Positions 22,590 through 31,458 of a stretch of 64,000 bases of DNA are shown here, one piece after another. How positions within the stretch are numbered: position 1 is the stretch's first letter; every line of letters starts with the position of its first letter. This DNA comes from Leifsonia sp. Root227 (GTDB lineage: Bacteria > Actinomycetota > Actinomycetes > Actinomycetales > Microbacteriaceae), in assembly GCF_001428745.1 (NCBI RefSeq), contig NZ_LMIO01000003.1, positions 124,001-188,000 of the forward strand, in the 5' to 3' direction. A program made the position numbers and the translations under genes. The notes below the pieces were generated by a model. The model was not told the DNA's origin. It was given only the letters and a program-made list of their open reading frames with translations, and ran no database searches.

Positions 22590-23309
22590 ATGGACAAGAC
22601 CAGACTGTGGATGATCGGCTCCGTGATCGTGATGGTCGCCGTCGTCGCGCTCGGCTGGGTCGTCGGCGTCCAGCCGCAGCTCGACCAGGCGGCGGCCGCC
22701 GAGACCCAGATCGCGCAGGTCGACCAGACGAACGCGGCGAACCGTGCCGTGCTCGACCGGCTGGAGAAGGACTCGACGAATCTGCCAGCGCTCAAGAAGT
22801 CGCTGGCGTCGCTCGCGGCGTCCGTGCCGACGCAGTCCGCGAATCCCGCCTTCATGGACGAGCTCAACGGTTTCGCGGCGGCGAACGGCGTGGTCATCTC
22901 CGCGTGGGCGATCGCCGATGGACAGCCGTACGTGCCTCCGGTAGCCCCGGCAGCGCCCGCCGCGACCACCGGCGGAGGTGCCGCATCGACCGCCACCCCG
23001 TCGCCGTCCGCCACGCCGACGCCCGTACCGACGTCGACGGCGCCTGCGGCTCCCGTCGCGGGAATGCCGCCCGTGGTCAGCCCTCTGATCACCAAGGACA
23101 ACTTCACCGTCGTCCCCGTCAGCTTCACGGTGACCGGACCGTATCCCAACGTCGTCGCCTTCCTGCACGCAGCCCAGACCGGCGAGCGGCTGTTCCTCGT
23201 GAACAGTTTCAGCAGCGGCCCGGCGGCCAGTGGCGTCGGCGTCGACGGCAAGGTGAGCGGTTTCAGCTACGTCCTCACGCTCCCGGAGGCCGCCGAACCG
23301 AAGAAGTGA
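22590..23309 (+). CDS. pilO: Type IV pilus assembly protein PilO
   Basis: Encodes 239 residues. One N-terminal span (WMIGSVIVMVAVVALGWVVG) is followed by a coiled coil (about residues 25-70) and a ferredoxin-like domain interrupted by an Ala/Pro/Thr-rich linker (about residues 110-155). The layout matches PilO, the PilN partner. ATG 22590 is 9 bp from AGAAGGA; GTG 22584 overlaps the pilN stop but leaves too little space to that ribosome site. It is the last pilus gene. No secretin gene follows, consistent with a single-membrane cell. Confidence 0.82.
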   Translation: MDKTRLWMIGSVIVMVAVVALGWVVGVQPQLDQAAAAETQIAQVDQTNAANRAVLDRLEKDSTNLPALKKSLASLAASVPTQSANPAFMDELNGFAAANGVVISAWAIADGQPYVPPVAPAAPAATTGGGAASTATPSPSATPTPVPTSTAPAAPVAGMPPVVSPLITKDNFTVVPVSFTVTGPYPNVVAFLHAAQTGERLFLVNSFSSGPAASGVGVDGKVSGFSYVLTLPEAAEPKK

Positions 23310-23338
23310 CTGCCTCCGCCCCTCGCCGCCAGCCCTCC

Positions 23339-23367
23339 CTGGACTTCGCCCACCCCGTTGCTACAGT
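23339..23367 (+). promoter_or_regulatory. Candidate promoter
   Basis: CTGGAC and TACAGT with a 17-bp spacer precede the GAGGAG-ATG of the next gene by about 35 bp. The -10 is better than the -35. Confidence 0.3.
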
Positions 23368-23414
23368 GGGCACCACTGACGGATGCCCGACTGGGCTGAT
23401 CGAGGAGTGGCATC

Positions 23415-24083
23415 ATGAGCGAGACGACGCCGGAATCTGTGCCGGACAACGGCGCAGCCGCGGAGCCCGCGGGGGACAGTGCATCGGGCACGGCAGAGCA
23501 GGCGCCGGCGACGGCGCCCGCGCAGACCGCAGCGGCCGAGCCGGCTGACACCGACCCGGAGGTCGTGAACCCGCCTTCGAGCCCCGTCTCCGCGCGCGGT
23601 CACATCAATCGCCCGGATGCGCCGGCGGACGAGGCGCAGACCGCAGCCGCCCCAGAGGTCCCGGCGACGCCTGCACCTGCCGCACCGGCCAAGGTCACAG
23701 AGCCGGAGCCCGTCGTGACGACCGACGACGACATCGCGGCCGCCGTCGCACGCTCGCACACCGGAGACGTTCCCGCGGCAGCCGCGGCCGGAACGGCCAC
23801 CGTCGACACCGCATCCCCTGTCCAGTCGGCGACGCCGGTGATCGTCGCCGCAGAGGCCGCGACCTCCGCGCAGGCGACAGGGGCGACCGCAGCGTACGCA
23901 GCACCGCCCGCCACGGGCGAGGCGACCTGGGCTCCCGAGCCGGGTGTCGCGCCCGCCCCCGGCTACGGGCAGCCGGTGACCCCGATCTACGTCCAGCGCC
24001 CCGAGCCGCCCAAGAAGAAGAGCAACAGGGGCTTCGGCATCCTGATCGCTCTGGTCGGCACGGTCGTGTTCGCGCTGCTCTGA
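23415..24083 (+). CDS. N-terminal half of a split membrane protein
   Basis: Encodes 222 residues behind a good GAGGAG. About 195 residues are Ala/Pro/Glu-rich and disordered, with a PIYVQRP segment and then KKKSNRGFGILIALVGTVVFALL at the very end, where the frame stops with TGA inside a transmembrane helix. The next codon is GTG and the same frame continues open for 160 residues with the second half of that helix and further spans. This looks like one gene of 383 codons broken by a nonsense codon, or an assembly error, or readthrough. The product as it stands would have an incomplete membrane anchor. Confidence 0.6.
   Translation: MSETTPESVPDNGAAAEPAGDSASGTAEQAPATAPAQTAAAEPADTDPEVVNPPSSPVSARGHINRPDAPADEAQTAAAPEVPATPAPAAPAKVTEPEPVVTTDDDIAAAVARSHTGDVPAAAAAGTATVDTASPVQSATPVIVAAEAATSAQATGATAAYAAPPATGEATWAPEPGVAPAPGYGQPVTPIYVQRPEPPKKKSNRGFGILIALVGTVVFALL
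24081..24083 (+). other. In-frame TGA between two halves of one reading frame
   Basis: The codons around it read CTG CTC TGA GTG ATC, with hydrophobic helix residues on both sides. Frames on both sides are equal, so a single base change would restore one 383-codon gene. Confidence 0.8.
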
Positions 24084-24566
24084 GTGATCGCGGTCGTCCT
24101 CGTCGGGTACGCGCTGACGCCGAGCAATCAGTTCGCCGAGTCGCTCTCGCGCTTCTTCCTGTCGCAAACTGCGGGTTGGGTGCCTGTCGTGGCGTTCTTC
24201 GTGGGCATGGTGGTGCTCATCCAGATCATCAACCGTGCCCGCTGGTGGGCGTACATCCTCGGCGGCCTCTTCGTCGCCCTGTTCGTCTACTTCGCCTACG
24301 TCGGCGCCTCGCTGATCGATCTGCACGTCTGGACCCTCACCCCCAACGAGGCCTCCGTCGTCCTGCAGCGTCTCTGGGTCGCCCCGTTCGCCGTCCTCGC
24401 CGGTGTGATCGCCCGCGAGATCTCGATGTGGACCGGCGCCTGGCTCGCCGCCCGCGGCCGCAAGCTCAAGGTTCGCAACGCCGAGGCGCAGGCCGCATAC
24501 GACCAGCAGCTCGCGGATGCGCAGAACCAGGCCGTCGCCGCGTACGCTTCTCCGCAGGGGTACTGA
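24084..24566 (+). CDS. C-terminal half of the split membrane protein
   Basis: Encodes 160 residues in the same frame as the preceding half, starting at a GTG immediately after its stop. The first residues VIAVVLVGYAL complete the helix broken upstream; three more spans follow (WVPVVAFFVGMVVLI, WWAYILGGLFVALFVYFAYVG, WVAPFAVLAGVIA), then a basic, Ala/Gln-rich cytoplasmic tail. Restart at the GTG is possible because stop and start abut, but no separate ribosome site is visible. The family is not recognised. Confidence 0.55.
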   Translation: MIAVVLVGYALTPSNQFAESLSRFFLSQTAGWVPVVAFFVGMVVLIQIINRARWWAYILGGLFVALFVYFAYVGASLIDLHVWTLTPNEASVVLQRLWVAPFAVLAGVIAREISMWTGAWLAARGRKLKVRNAEAQAAYDQQLADAQNQAVAAYASPQGY

Positions 24567-24575
24567 CCGGCCGAC

Positions 24576-25067
24576 ATGCGTAACTGGCGCGCCTACGCGG
24601 CCGTCGTCGCCGCCTTCGCCACGTTCCTCTACCTGGCGCTGGTGGTCGCCGCCTTCGGGCTGATCTCGCTGGCGACGAACACCGAGGTGATCGCCGACCC
24701 GGCGATCGGCTCGCTCGTCGGCCCGATCATGACCGGATGCGCGACGCTGATGCTGTTCGTGTTCCTGCTGGTGATCGGGACGCGCGTTCCGGCGCACAAG
24801 CAGCGAATCTCACCCGGCGTCGCCCTCGCCGTGGGATTCGCCTGCTATTTCGTGTTCATCGTCGCCGGTGGAGTCGCGGGCGCGGCGGGGGACCCGTCGC
24901 AGCCGTTCGCCTACTTCCTGTTCGCAGTCGGCCAGCTCGGGAGCATCTACGCGATCACGGTCGGCATCGCGGGGTTCGTCGTCACGCTGCTGTACCAGCT
25001 GGTGCTGGTCGGCCGGTTCCAGCAGCGCGGACGCCCGCGCTGGCCGTGGGAGAAGGACGACGAGTAG
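24576..25067 (+). CDS. Four-span membrane protein (possibly DUF6121)
   Basis: Encodes 163 residues with four hydrophobic spans: AAVVAAFATFLYLALVVAAFGLI shortened, VGPIMTGCATLMLFVFLLV, GVALAVGFACYFVFIVAGGV and YAITVGIAGFVVTLLYQLVLV. It ends with a charged tail PWEKDDE. The layout recalls small actinobacterial membrane proteins such as DUF6121; I am not sure of the family. It starts 9 bp after the split gene and is probably cotranscribed with it. It is convergent with the type VII ATPase, whose stop lies 16 bp away. Confidence 0.7.
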   Translation: MRNWRAYAAVVAAFATFLYLALVVAAFGLISLATNTEVIADPAIGSLVGPIMTGCATLMLFVFLLVIGTRVPAHKQRISPGVALAVGFACYFVFIVAGGVAGAAGDPSQPFAYFLFAVGQLGSIYAITVGIAGFVVTLLYQLVLVGRFQQRGRPRWPWEKDDE

Positions 25068-25082
25068 CCTGCCGGGTCCCGC

Positions 25083-28000
25083 TCACGCGTCGACGAGCGG
25101 CACCTGCACCCGCGCGAACTTCCCCTTCGCGATGTACACCCCGCGGCCGGGAGGGAACTCGGAACGATTGAGCCTGGGCAGCGGCGTCTTCAGCAGCAGG
25201 TCGCCCTCCACGGAGTCCGGCTGCAGCAGGATGCCGCGACGACCGTTCTTCACCTCGCCGAGCAGCGGCCACGACGATCCCCAAGCGCTCGACTCCGCCT
25301 CGGCGACGAGCAGGTGGTCGCTGCGGCGCACCGCACGCACCAGGTCCACGATGGGAGAGTCGGCCGGGGTCTGCAGGAAGTCGCCGATGCTCTCCACGAT
25401 CACCGCGATGCGGCCTTCCGTGTCCGGGTCCGCGATGGCGGCGACGAGGTCTTTCGCCAGTGCGGCGGCGGTCTCGGGCGTCGTGGCCGTGTCCGTCCAG
25501 TGCGACGCGCGGCCGAGAGCGGAACGTGCGTTGCCCAGGTAGTACAACCGCGCCTGAGGGTCGAAACGCAGCACAGACGCAGCGAGCGCAGCCAGCGTGC
25601 TCGACCGTCCGCTCGCGGGAGGACCGGCGACGAGCATCGTCCCTGCCGGGTCGAAGCCGAACGGCCCGAGGTCGAGGTCGCTGACCCCGAGCACGGGCGA
25701 GCCGTCGTGCGACGATGGCAGCGTCTCGAGCGCGTACTCCTTCGGCAGCGAGCCGATCGGCGGCGTCTCCTGCACGCCGGCGCGCACCATCGCCTCGGCG
25801 AGACGGGTGGTCGCCGCCGACTGGTCCGAGACGGATGCGCTTCCGCCGAGGACGGCGAGCTGCGTCTCGTAGCCGTCGACGATCGCGCGGCCGGGAGGGG
25901 ACGACGGGCCGAGGATGTCACTCGGCACGTCGAGCATCCCGTAGCCGTCGTCTGCCAGCCGCAGCACGACCTTGCGCTGCACGAGCGAGCCGATGGAGGT
26001 GGGCACTGCTCCCGCACGGTCGCCGGTGAGCGCCACGTGCATCCCGAGCTGGCGGCCGTCGCTGAGGACGTCCTTGAACACGTCGTACCACTGCGAGCGG
26101 CCGGCCGGGATCTCGAAGTCCTCGCGGAAGTTCGGGAACCCGTCGATGAGCAGCAGGATGCGCGCTTCGTTCTGGCGCCCTGTGAGCCTGCGGTACTCGG
26201 TGATGCTGGACGCGTTGGCCTCCGCGAAGCGCGGGCCGCGGTCCTCCAGCTCCTCCTTGAGCATCCTGAACAGCCGGATGATGCGCTCAGCGTCGTCCCC
26301 GGGAATGATCGAGCCGACGTGCGGCATCTTCTCCAGCATCCGGAGGCTGCCTGCGCCGAAGTCCAGTCCGTACACCCGCACCGGCCCGCCTCGCGGCGTG
26401 ATCGCGGCCGACGACGCCAGGGTGCGCAGCGCCGCCGACTTGCCGGAGCCGCCCGTGCCGTAGATCGCGATGTTGCCGTCGACATCCGGCTGGAAGTAGA
26501 CGGGGGCCTGCTGCTGCCTGTCCGGAACGTCGCTCACGCCGAGTAGCAGCTCGGCGTCCGTGCGCTGCCGCAGCAGGCCGAGGTCATAGACCGCCGCCAG
26601 CTCGTCCAGCCACGGCCGACGCGGCGAAGGGATGTGCGCCTCGCCCTGCGCGCGCACGATCGAGGAGACGAGGCGCTGCTGGTCCGTCGGGCCGAGGTCC
26701 CGCTCTTCCTCACGGCCTGACCCTTCCTCTTCCCAGCGGATCTCGCCGCCGAAGCGCAACTCCGCCACCTCGACACCCGCGCGCTCCGGTTCGCGGCTGG
26801 TCCAGCCTCCCGCGTATGCGGACTGGAAAGGCGCGAGCCTGCCCGGTCCGGTCTTCGCCATGCCGCGGCCGGGGATGGCAGGGTCGAAGTGGGCGGCGTC
26901 CGAGACGCCGACCACGTCCTGGCTGTCCGACTCGTCCGCCATGCGGAGCGCGATGCGCAGGTTGGTGTTCGCTCGCAGATTGTCCTTGATGACACCGGCG
27001 GGGCGCTGCGTCGCCATGATCAGGTGGATGCCGAGCGAGCGTCCGCGCTGGGCGAGGTCGACCACGCCGTCCACGAATTCCGGCACCTCGCCGACGAGGG
27101 CGGCGAACTCGTCGATCACCAGCACGAGCGCCGGAGGGCACTCCGGGTCTCCGCGCTTCTCCAGCTCGAGCAGGTCTTTGGCCTTCTTGCGGTTGAGCAG
27201 GTGCTCGCGGTGGTGCAGTTCGGCGCGCAGGCTGGTGAGCGCCCTGCGCACCAGGTGCGGGCTGAGGTCGGTGACGAGACCGACGCAGTGCGGCAGGCTC
27301 ACGCAGTCCGCGAACGCCGAGCCGCCCTTGTAGTCGACGAACAGGAATGTGACCCTGTCCGAGCTGTATTCGGCGGCCATCCCGAGCACCCACGCCTGCA
27401 GGAACTCGCTCTTGCCCGCTCCTGTCGTGCCGCCGACGAGGGCGTGCGGCCCCTGGCTGCGCAGGTCGAGGTGCATCGCATCCACGCCGGCCGAGCCGAT
27501 GATGGCGCGCAGGCTTCCCGCTCGACGCTTGGCAGGGCGGGCGCCCGATCGGTCGTGGATGGAGGCGTTCTGCCGCCACCGGTCGATCACCGCACCGGAC
27601 GACTCCGTCAGGTCGTGCCCGAGCAGGCTGACCAGGGAGATGCTGCGCGGCAGGTCGCTCGCGTCCGCGACCAGGGCGCCTGCGTCGATGACCGGCGCCA
27701 TGCGCTTGGCGTAGTCCAGCGCGGTGTCGCGGTCGATCGGTTCGGTGACGACGTCCTCTATGGTCTCGCCGATGCGCACGAACCCGACGGTCGCCCTGTC
27801 GTCGCGGTCCTCGTGCGCGACATAGGTGCGGCAGACCGCAGGCAGGGCGGCGACGTCGGTGTCCAGCCAGATCGGGAACACCCCGGCGTCGGCCGCCGCT
27901 TCCGCGAGCTGCACGAGCCGCGGCCGGTCGATGGCGACGTCGCCGGAGATGACGACCACGACCGCGGGAACGGGCGACGGCGTCCCGTCCACGGTCTGCG

Positions 28001-29570
28001 ACTTCCCGACCTCTGCTCCTCGCTCGATCGCCGCGCGCTCCTGCTCCATCGCCCCGCGTCGCTGCGGCCCCTTGGCGCGGGCCAGTCGCTCCTCCACGAG
28101 GCCTTCCAGCGCGCTGAGGACAGTGGATGCGCTCGACGCGCTGTCCGCCAGGTGCCCGCCGGCGAGCGGGCTGTGCGGCGAGGATGTGTGCGGCATCCAC
28201 TTGAGCCATTCCAGCTCCCGCGACCAGCGCGGGGAGACCAGGGCGGCGACGACGAGCTCCGCGGGGGAGTGCAGCGCGGTGAGCTGCACCAGCGTGGCGT
28301 TCACCGATCCGGCGATGTGCTCGGCAGGGCCCGCGATCCCCAGAGCGCCTGACTCGAACAGGTTGTCGAGCACCGGAACGTCAGAAACGCGCTCGTTGGC
28401 GTCGATGACCGCGTCCAGGCGCTCCTGGAACTCCACGATCATCTCGCCTCTGTCGTTGCTCGCGATCGTGTTGCGCGACCGCATCGACCCGATGCCGAGC
28501 TGCAGGTTGAGGAACGACCAGTGCTCCGGCCGCCTGGTCCAGAGCATCGGCCCGCGCTGCACGGCATCGGCCAGCGCCGCGTGCGTGGTCGGCGACTCCG
28601 CGCGGCGCAGCTCGACCTCTCTGAGCCGCTCGGCGTCGAGCTTGGCGGTGAGCGCATCCAGTCGCTTGTCGAAGACCGCGATGGCCTTCTTGAGCTTGCG
28701 CTTTCCCCTGGTGCGGCCGGTCGTGTAGTTGCCGACCAGCATCAGGGGGGAGAGCAGCACGAACAGCAGTGTGGTCGGCTGGTGGGTGATGGCGAACATC
28801 GCGCCGCCGAGCAGCAGCGGCGTGATCATCGCGAGGAGCGGGAATGGCGGGTCTTCCTTCTCCGTCGGCACCTCGGGCGCCTGGAAGACCTGACCGGCGT
28901 AGCGCTGCTCGACGCGCGGAGAGCGATTGAAGAACACCGGGCCGGCCTTCGGTGCCGCCGCAGGGATGCCGGAGAGTCCAGAGACCGCGATGCGCACCTC
29001 GGTGTCGCCGATCAGCAGCGTCTCCGACCTCCGAACGGTCAGCCGCGTCACGATTCCGCCGTCGACCACGACGCCGTTCGCCGAGCCGAGGTCGATGACC
29101 TCGACGCCGTCGCCGACCTCGAGGCGTACGTGCCGCTTCGACACCAGCGGGTCGCGCAGCACGATGTCGCAAGCGTCGTCGCGGCCGAGCATGGCGGTGC
29201 CGGGGCGGAGCGGGAACTCCCGCCCGGCATCCGGTCCGGTGAGCACCTGCACCGTGGCGACCACCGGAGCGTCGCCGAGGTCGCTCGGCGCGTAGTACAC
29301 CCCGGCGTCCGCCAGGCTGACCGTGGCGCCGCTGCCGATCCACGCCTCGCCGATGGGCGCTTCCGGTGGAAGCACCAGCGTCTCAGCCTGGCCGGGGATC
29401 GCGGCGCGGAGAGTCAGCGCCCGGTCGTCCGTCACCGGCCCAGCGGCCCCGCGTGGGTCGATGCGGCGGATGGTCGAGGCGACTTCGGAGATGCTGGCTG
29501 CCGCGTCGGCGGTGACCACGATGTCGTCCCCGGCTCCGGATGGGCGGGAGAGCGTGAGTTTGAGGCGCAC
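25083..29570 (-). CDS. essC: Type VII secretion FtsK/SpoIIIE ATPase, FHA-containing (EssC/EccC-like)
   Basis: Encodes 1495 residues from GTG 29570; the open frame extends upstream to 30221, but that part overlaps the divergent genes and is rejected. Order: a beta-rich, possibly ubiquitin-like start (1-100), an FHA domain (about 108-190, with LGRDDACDI and SKRHVRLE), two spans (about 245-290), and three P-loop domains with GGTTGAGKS (713-721), GTGGSGKS (1038-1045) and GPPASGRS (1316-1323). Walker B of the first is LVLVIDEF. The third P-loop has Arg instead of Lys, as in degenerate third domains of this family. A fused FHA is typical of Firmicutes EssC, not mycobacterial EccC. It is the membrane motor of substrate export. 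Confidence 0.9.
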   Translation of the reverse strand: MRLKLTLSRPSGAGDDIVVTADAAASISEVASTIRRIDPRGAAGPVTDDRALTLRAAIPGQAETLVLPPEAPIGEAWIGSGATVSLADAGVYYAPSDLGDAPVVATVQVLTGPDAGREFPLRPGTAMLGRDDACDIVLRDPLVSKRHVRLEVGDGVEVIDLGSANGVVVDGGIVTRLTVRRSETLLIGDTEVRIAVSGLSGIPAAAPKAGPVFFNRSPRVEQRYAGQVFQAPEVPTEKEDPPFPLLAMITPLLLGGAMFAITHQPTTLLFVLLSPLMLVGNYTTGRTRGKRKLKKAIAVFDKRLDALTAKLDAERLREVELRRAESPTTHAALADAVQRGPMLWTRRPEHWSFLNLQLGIGSMRSRNTIASNDRGEMIVEFQERLDAVIDANERVSDVPVLDNLFESGALGIAGPAEHIAGSVNATLVQLTALHSPAELVVAALVSPRWSRELEWLKWMPHTSSPHSPLAGGHLADSASSASTVLSALEGLVEERLARAKGPQRRGAMEQERAAIERGAEVGKSQTVDGTPSPVPAVVVVISGDVAIDRPRLVQLAEAAADAGVFPIWLDTDVAALPAVCRTYVAHEDRDDRATVGFVRIGETIEDVVTEPIDRDTALDYAKRMAPVIDAGALVADASDLPRSISLVSLLGHDLTESSGAVIDRWRQNASIHDRSGARPAKRRAGSLRAIIGSAGVDAMHLDLRSQGPHALVGGTTGAGKSEFLQAWVLGMAAEYSSDRVTFLFVDYKGGSAFADCVSLPHCVGLVTDLSPHLVRRALTSLRAELHHREHLLNRKKAKDLLELEKRGDPECPPALVLVIDEFAALVGEVPEFVDGVVDLAQRGRSLGIHLIMATQRPAGVIKDNLRANTNLRIALRMADESDSQDVVGVSDAAHFDPAIPGRGMAKTGPGRLAPFQSAYAGGWTSREPERAGVEVAELRFGGEIRWEEEGSGREEERDLGPTDQQRLVSSIVRAQGEAHIPSPRRPWLDELAAVYDLGLLRQRTDAELLLGVSDVPDRQQQAPVYFQPDVDGNIAIYGTGGSGKSAALRTLASSAAITPRGGPVRVYGLDFGAGSLRMLEKMPHVGSIIPGDDAERIIRLFRMLKEELEDRGPRFAEANASSITEYRRLTGRQNEARILLLIDGFPNFREDFEIPAGRSQWYDVFKDVLSDGRQLGMHVALTGDRAGAVPTSIGSLVQRKVVLRLADDGYGMLDVPSDILGPSSPPGRAIVDGYETQLAVLGGSASVSDQSAATTRLAEAMVRAGVQETPPIGSLPKEYALETLPSSHDGSPVLGVSDLDLGPFGFDPAGTMLVAGPPASGRSSTLAALAASVLRFDPQARLYYLGNARSALGRASHWTDTATTPETAAALAKDLVAAIADPDTEGRIAVIVESIGDFLQTPADSPIVDLVRAVRRSDHLLVAEAESSAWGSSWPLLGEVKNGRRGILLQPDSVEGDLLLKTPLPRLNRSEFPPGRGVYIAKGKFARVQVPLVDA

Positions 29571-29576
29571 GCAAGA

Positions 29577-29582
29577 ACGATA
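29577..29582 (-). promoter_or_regulatory. -10 element for leaderless essC
   Basis: Read on the minus strand, TATCGT lies 6 bp before the GTG at 29570. No ribosome-binding site exists before this GTG, which supports a leaderless transcript. The -35 position (29600-29605) abuts the palindrome at 29606. Confidence 0.5.
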
Positions 29583-29605
29583 CCTATATACCTGCACGGC
29601 ACTGC

Positions 29606-29623
29606 ATGGGGACCGCTCCCCAT
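29606..29623. promoter_or_regulatory. Type VII locus palindrome, copy 1
   Basis: ATGGGGA-CCGC-TCCCCAT is a perfect 7-bp dyad with a 4-bp centre, lying between the divergent essC and helical-protein promoters. The same arms occur at 33586-33603 and nowhere else I found in the window. Confidence 0.75.
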
Positions 29624-29645
29624 CGCTTCCCCGCACCGCTCTCGG

Positions 29646-29651
29646 TAGGTT
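29646..29651 (+). promoter_or_regulatory. Candidate -10 of the type VII substrate operon
   Basis: TAGGTT lies 22 bp after the palindrome; with a 17-bp spacer the -35 would abut or overlap its last base. The ribosome site GGAAGGG follows at 29669. Confidence 0.42.
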
Positions 29652-29681
29652 GGCTACAGCCTGAAAACGGAAGGGATCGCC

Positions 29682-30005
29682 ATGACCGACCTGAAGCTCG
29701 ACCTGGAACTGCTCGGACAGCTGAAGTCCGACCTCGAGGCGATCGTCAGCGAGTTCAAGGGCGCGGACGACTTCAGCGACGCCGTCGCGGAAGCGACCGG
29801 CCACGACGGACTCTCCGGTCACGTCCGAGACTTCGCCCACAAGTGGAACGACAAGCGGAAGAAGATGACGGAGTCCGTGGAGAGCCTGTCCAAATCCGTG
29901 GCCGGCGTGACGGACGGCTTCACCAAGGTCGACGACGGCCTCGCGAAAGCGCTGGAAGACGCCTCGAAGTCGCAGGACTACCCGGCAGCTCCGGCGAAGA
30001 ACTAG
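29682..30005 (+). CDS. Small helical protein, type VII substrate candidate
   Basis: Encodes 107 residues behind GGAAGGG. The protein is almost entirely helical with no signal peptide: a first helix LKLDLELLGQLKSDLEAIV, a turn near GHDGLSGH, and a second helical half with KWNDKRKKMTESVESL. This helix-turn-helix layout and length match the WXG100/EsxA-like superfamily, although the W-x-G turn is not present. It is first in the operon and directly precedes a large putative substrate, the usual place of a secretion partner. Function is inferred from context. Confidence 0.75.
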   Translation: MTDLKLDLELLGQLKSDLEAIVSEFKGADDFSDAVAEATGHDGLSGHVRDFAHKWNDKRKKMTESVESLSKSVAGVTDGFTKVDDGLAKALEDASKSQDYPAAPAKN

Positions 30006-30014
30006 GGGGACGAA

Positions 30015-31424
30015 ATGAGTGACGTCGAATACCAGCCGCTCAAGGGCGATCCCGACCTGGTGCTCTCGAAGGCGCGCCACTACGCGGAGATCGCGGACGC
30101 CATCCAGCGCTCGGTGACCACGCTGAAGAAGATCGGCGACGTGGACGAGATGGTCAGCAAGGCCATCGACGCCTTCCGCGACTCGGCCAAGGACGTCGCA
30201 GGCGACATCGACAAGGCGCACGACCGCTACCGGAAGACCGCCGACGCCCTGATCACATACTCGTCGTCTCTCCGTTCAGCACAGGATGCGGCCACCACGG
30301 CCATCGCGCACATCGAGAACAAGCAGGAGGCCGCGAACACGGCCAAGCACGCGGCCAGCACGGCGCAGCACGCCGCGGATACCGCGACGGACGCCGACAA
30401 GACCACCGCCACGACCGCGGCCACCAAGTCGAAGGATGCCGCGGACGCCGCAGACGCAGACCTCCGCGCAGCGCACGCAGAGTGGCACACAGCGCTGGAT
30501 GCGAAGAACTCCGCAGCAGAGACTGCCATCACCGCCATCGTCAACGTGGTCGACAAGAACAACCACGGCCTCAAGGACTCGTTCTGGGACGACTGGGGTG
30601 CGACGGTCTTCAGCATCTTCAAGACCATCTGCAAGTGGGCAGGTGTGCTCGCCATCTTCTTCGCCTGGGTGCCGATCCTCGGTCAGATCCTCATCGTCCT
30701 CGGCGCGATCGGCGCGATCATCGACCTGGTCGAGTCGATCGTGAAGGTCATCAACGGCGACGGCTCCTGGTGGGATGTCGCGTTCGCCGCTGTGGGCTGC
30801 GTGCTCACCCTGTTCGGCGGCAAGATCTTCGCGATGGTCGCCAAGAACCTCCGCGCCACCGCCGTCATCCGCACCGGGATCACCGACAGCCGTCAGCTCG
30901 CCGCGCTGCAGGGTGTCGGCGCGCACAGCGAGGACTTCATGAGTGCGACGAAGGCCAGCGAGGCGCTCTCCAAGCCGCTCTCCGACGCCTTCAAGTCCCC
31001 CTTCATCCGCACGGATGCGCAGAAGGCCGCGCTCACGGCGTTCCAATCGGGCACCAAGTCGGGCCCGGAGCTCATCAAGGAGGCGGCGCGCGAGGCGTTC
31101 CCCGGCCTCAACCTGAGCATCAGCAAGGGCTTCGGCATCAACAAAGACCTGGTCGGCCTCTACAACCTGGCGAAGGCCGACCCGAGCCTGCTCACCAACG
31201 GGATGAAGTTCACCGCTGGCGCCGCCACGCTGTACCAGGTGCAGAACACCGTGAAGGTGGTCACCGGAGCGGTCTCCGGCTTCGGCGACAACCCGGTCGG
31301 GCAGGCCATCGACACCGGTTCCTCGTTCGTCCCAGGCGACTACGACAAGATCGGCGGAGCCACGAGCAGCACGGTCGGCGTGGTCAAGGACGTCTGGAAC
31401 GTCGCTCACGACGGCACGAAGTAG
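30015..31424 (+). CDS. Large type VII substrate or toxin candidate with hydrophobic core
   Basis: Encodes 469 residues. Residues 1 to about 190 are a long, Ala-rich helical and coiled-coil region (AANTAKHAASTAQHAADTAT), like the targeting domain of LXG proteins. A Trp-rich junction FWDDWGATVF (W191 and W194) leads into a strongly hydrophobic block at about 196-280 with at least two helices (WAGVLAIFFAWVPILGQIL, ILIVLGAIGAIIDLVESIV). The C-terminal third is soluble-looking. No signal peptide is present. A membrane-inserting or pore-forming effector is a plausible reading, but no catalytic motif is seen. It begins 9 bp after the helical partner gene. Confidence 0.75.
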   Translation: MSDVEYQPLKGDPDLVLSKARHYAEIADAIQRSVTTLKKIGDVDEMVSKAIDAFRDSAKDVAGDIDKAHDRYRKTADALITYSSSLRSAQDAATTAIAHIENKQEAANTAKHAASTAQHAADTATDADKTTATTAATKSKDAADAADADLRAAHAEWHTALDAKNSAAETAITAIVNVVDKNNHGLKDSFWDDWGATVFSIFKTICKWAGVLAIFFAWVPILGQILIVLGAIGAIIDLVESIVKVINGDGSWWDVAFAAVGCVLTLFGGKIFAMVAKNLRATAVIRTGITDSRQLAALQGVGAHSEDFMSATKASEALSKPLSDAFKSPFIRTDAQKAALTAFQSGTKSGPELIKEAAREAFPGLNLSISKGFGINKDLVGLYNLAKADPSLLTNGMKFTAGAATLYQVQNTVKVVTGAVSGFGDNPVGQAIDTGSSFVPGDYDKIGGATSSTVGVVKDVWNVAHDGTK

Positions 31425-31458
31425 CAGGTAGGGTACCGGTGGGCGAAGGGGAGGCTCA

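Noticed and set aside
24081..24083. TGA read as selenocysteine
   Set aside because: It lies inside a transmembrane helix of a protein with no redox features and I see no obvious selenocysteine insertion hairpin right after it.
29571..30221. N-terminal extension of the type VII ATPase
   Set aside because: The open frame continues over the divergent substrate genes; the protein fold and the leaderless promoter both put the start at 29570.
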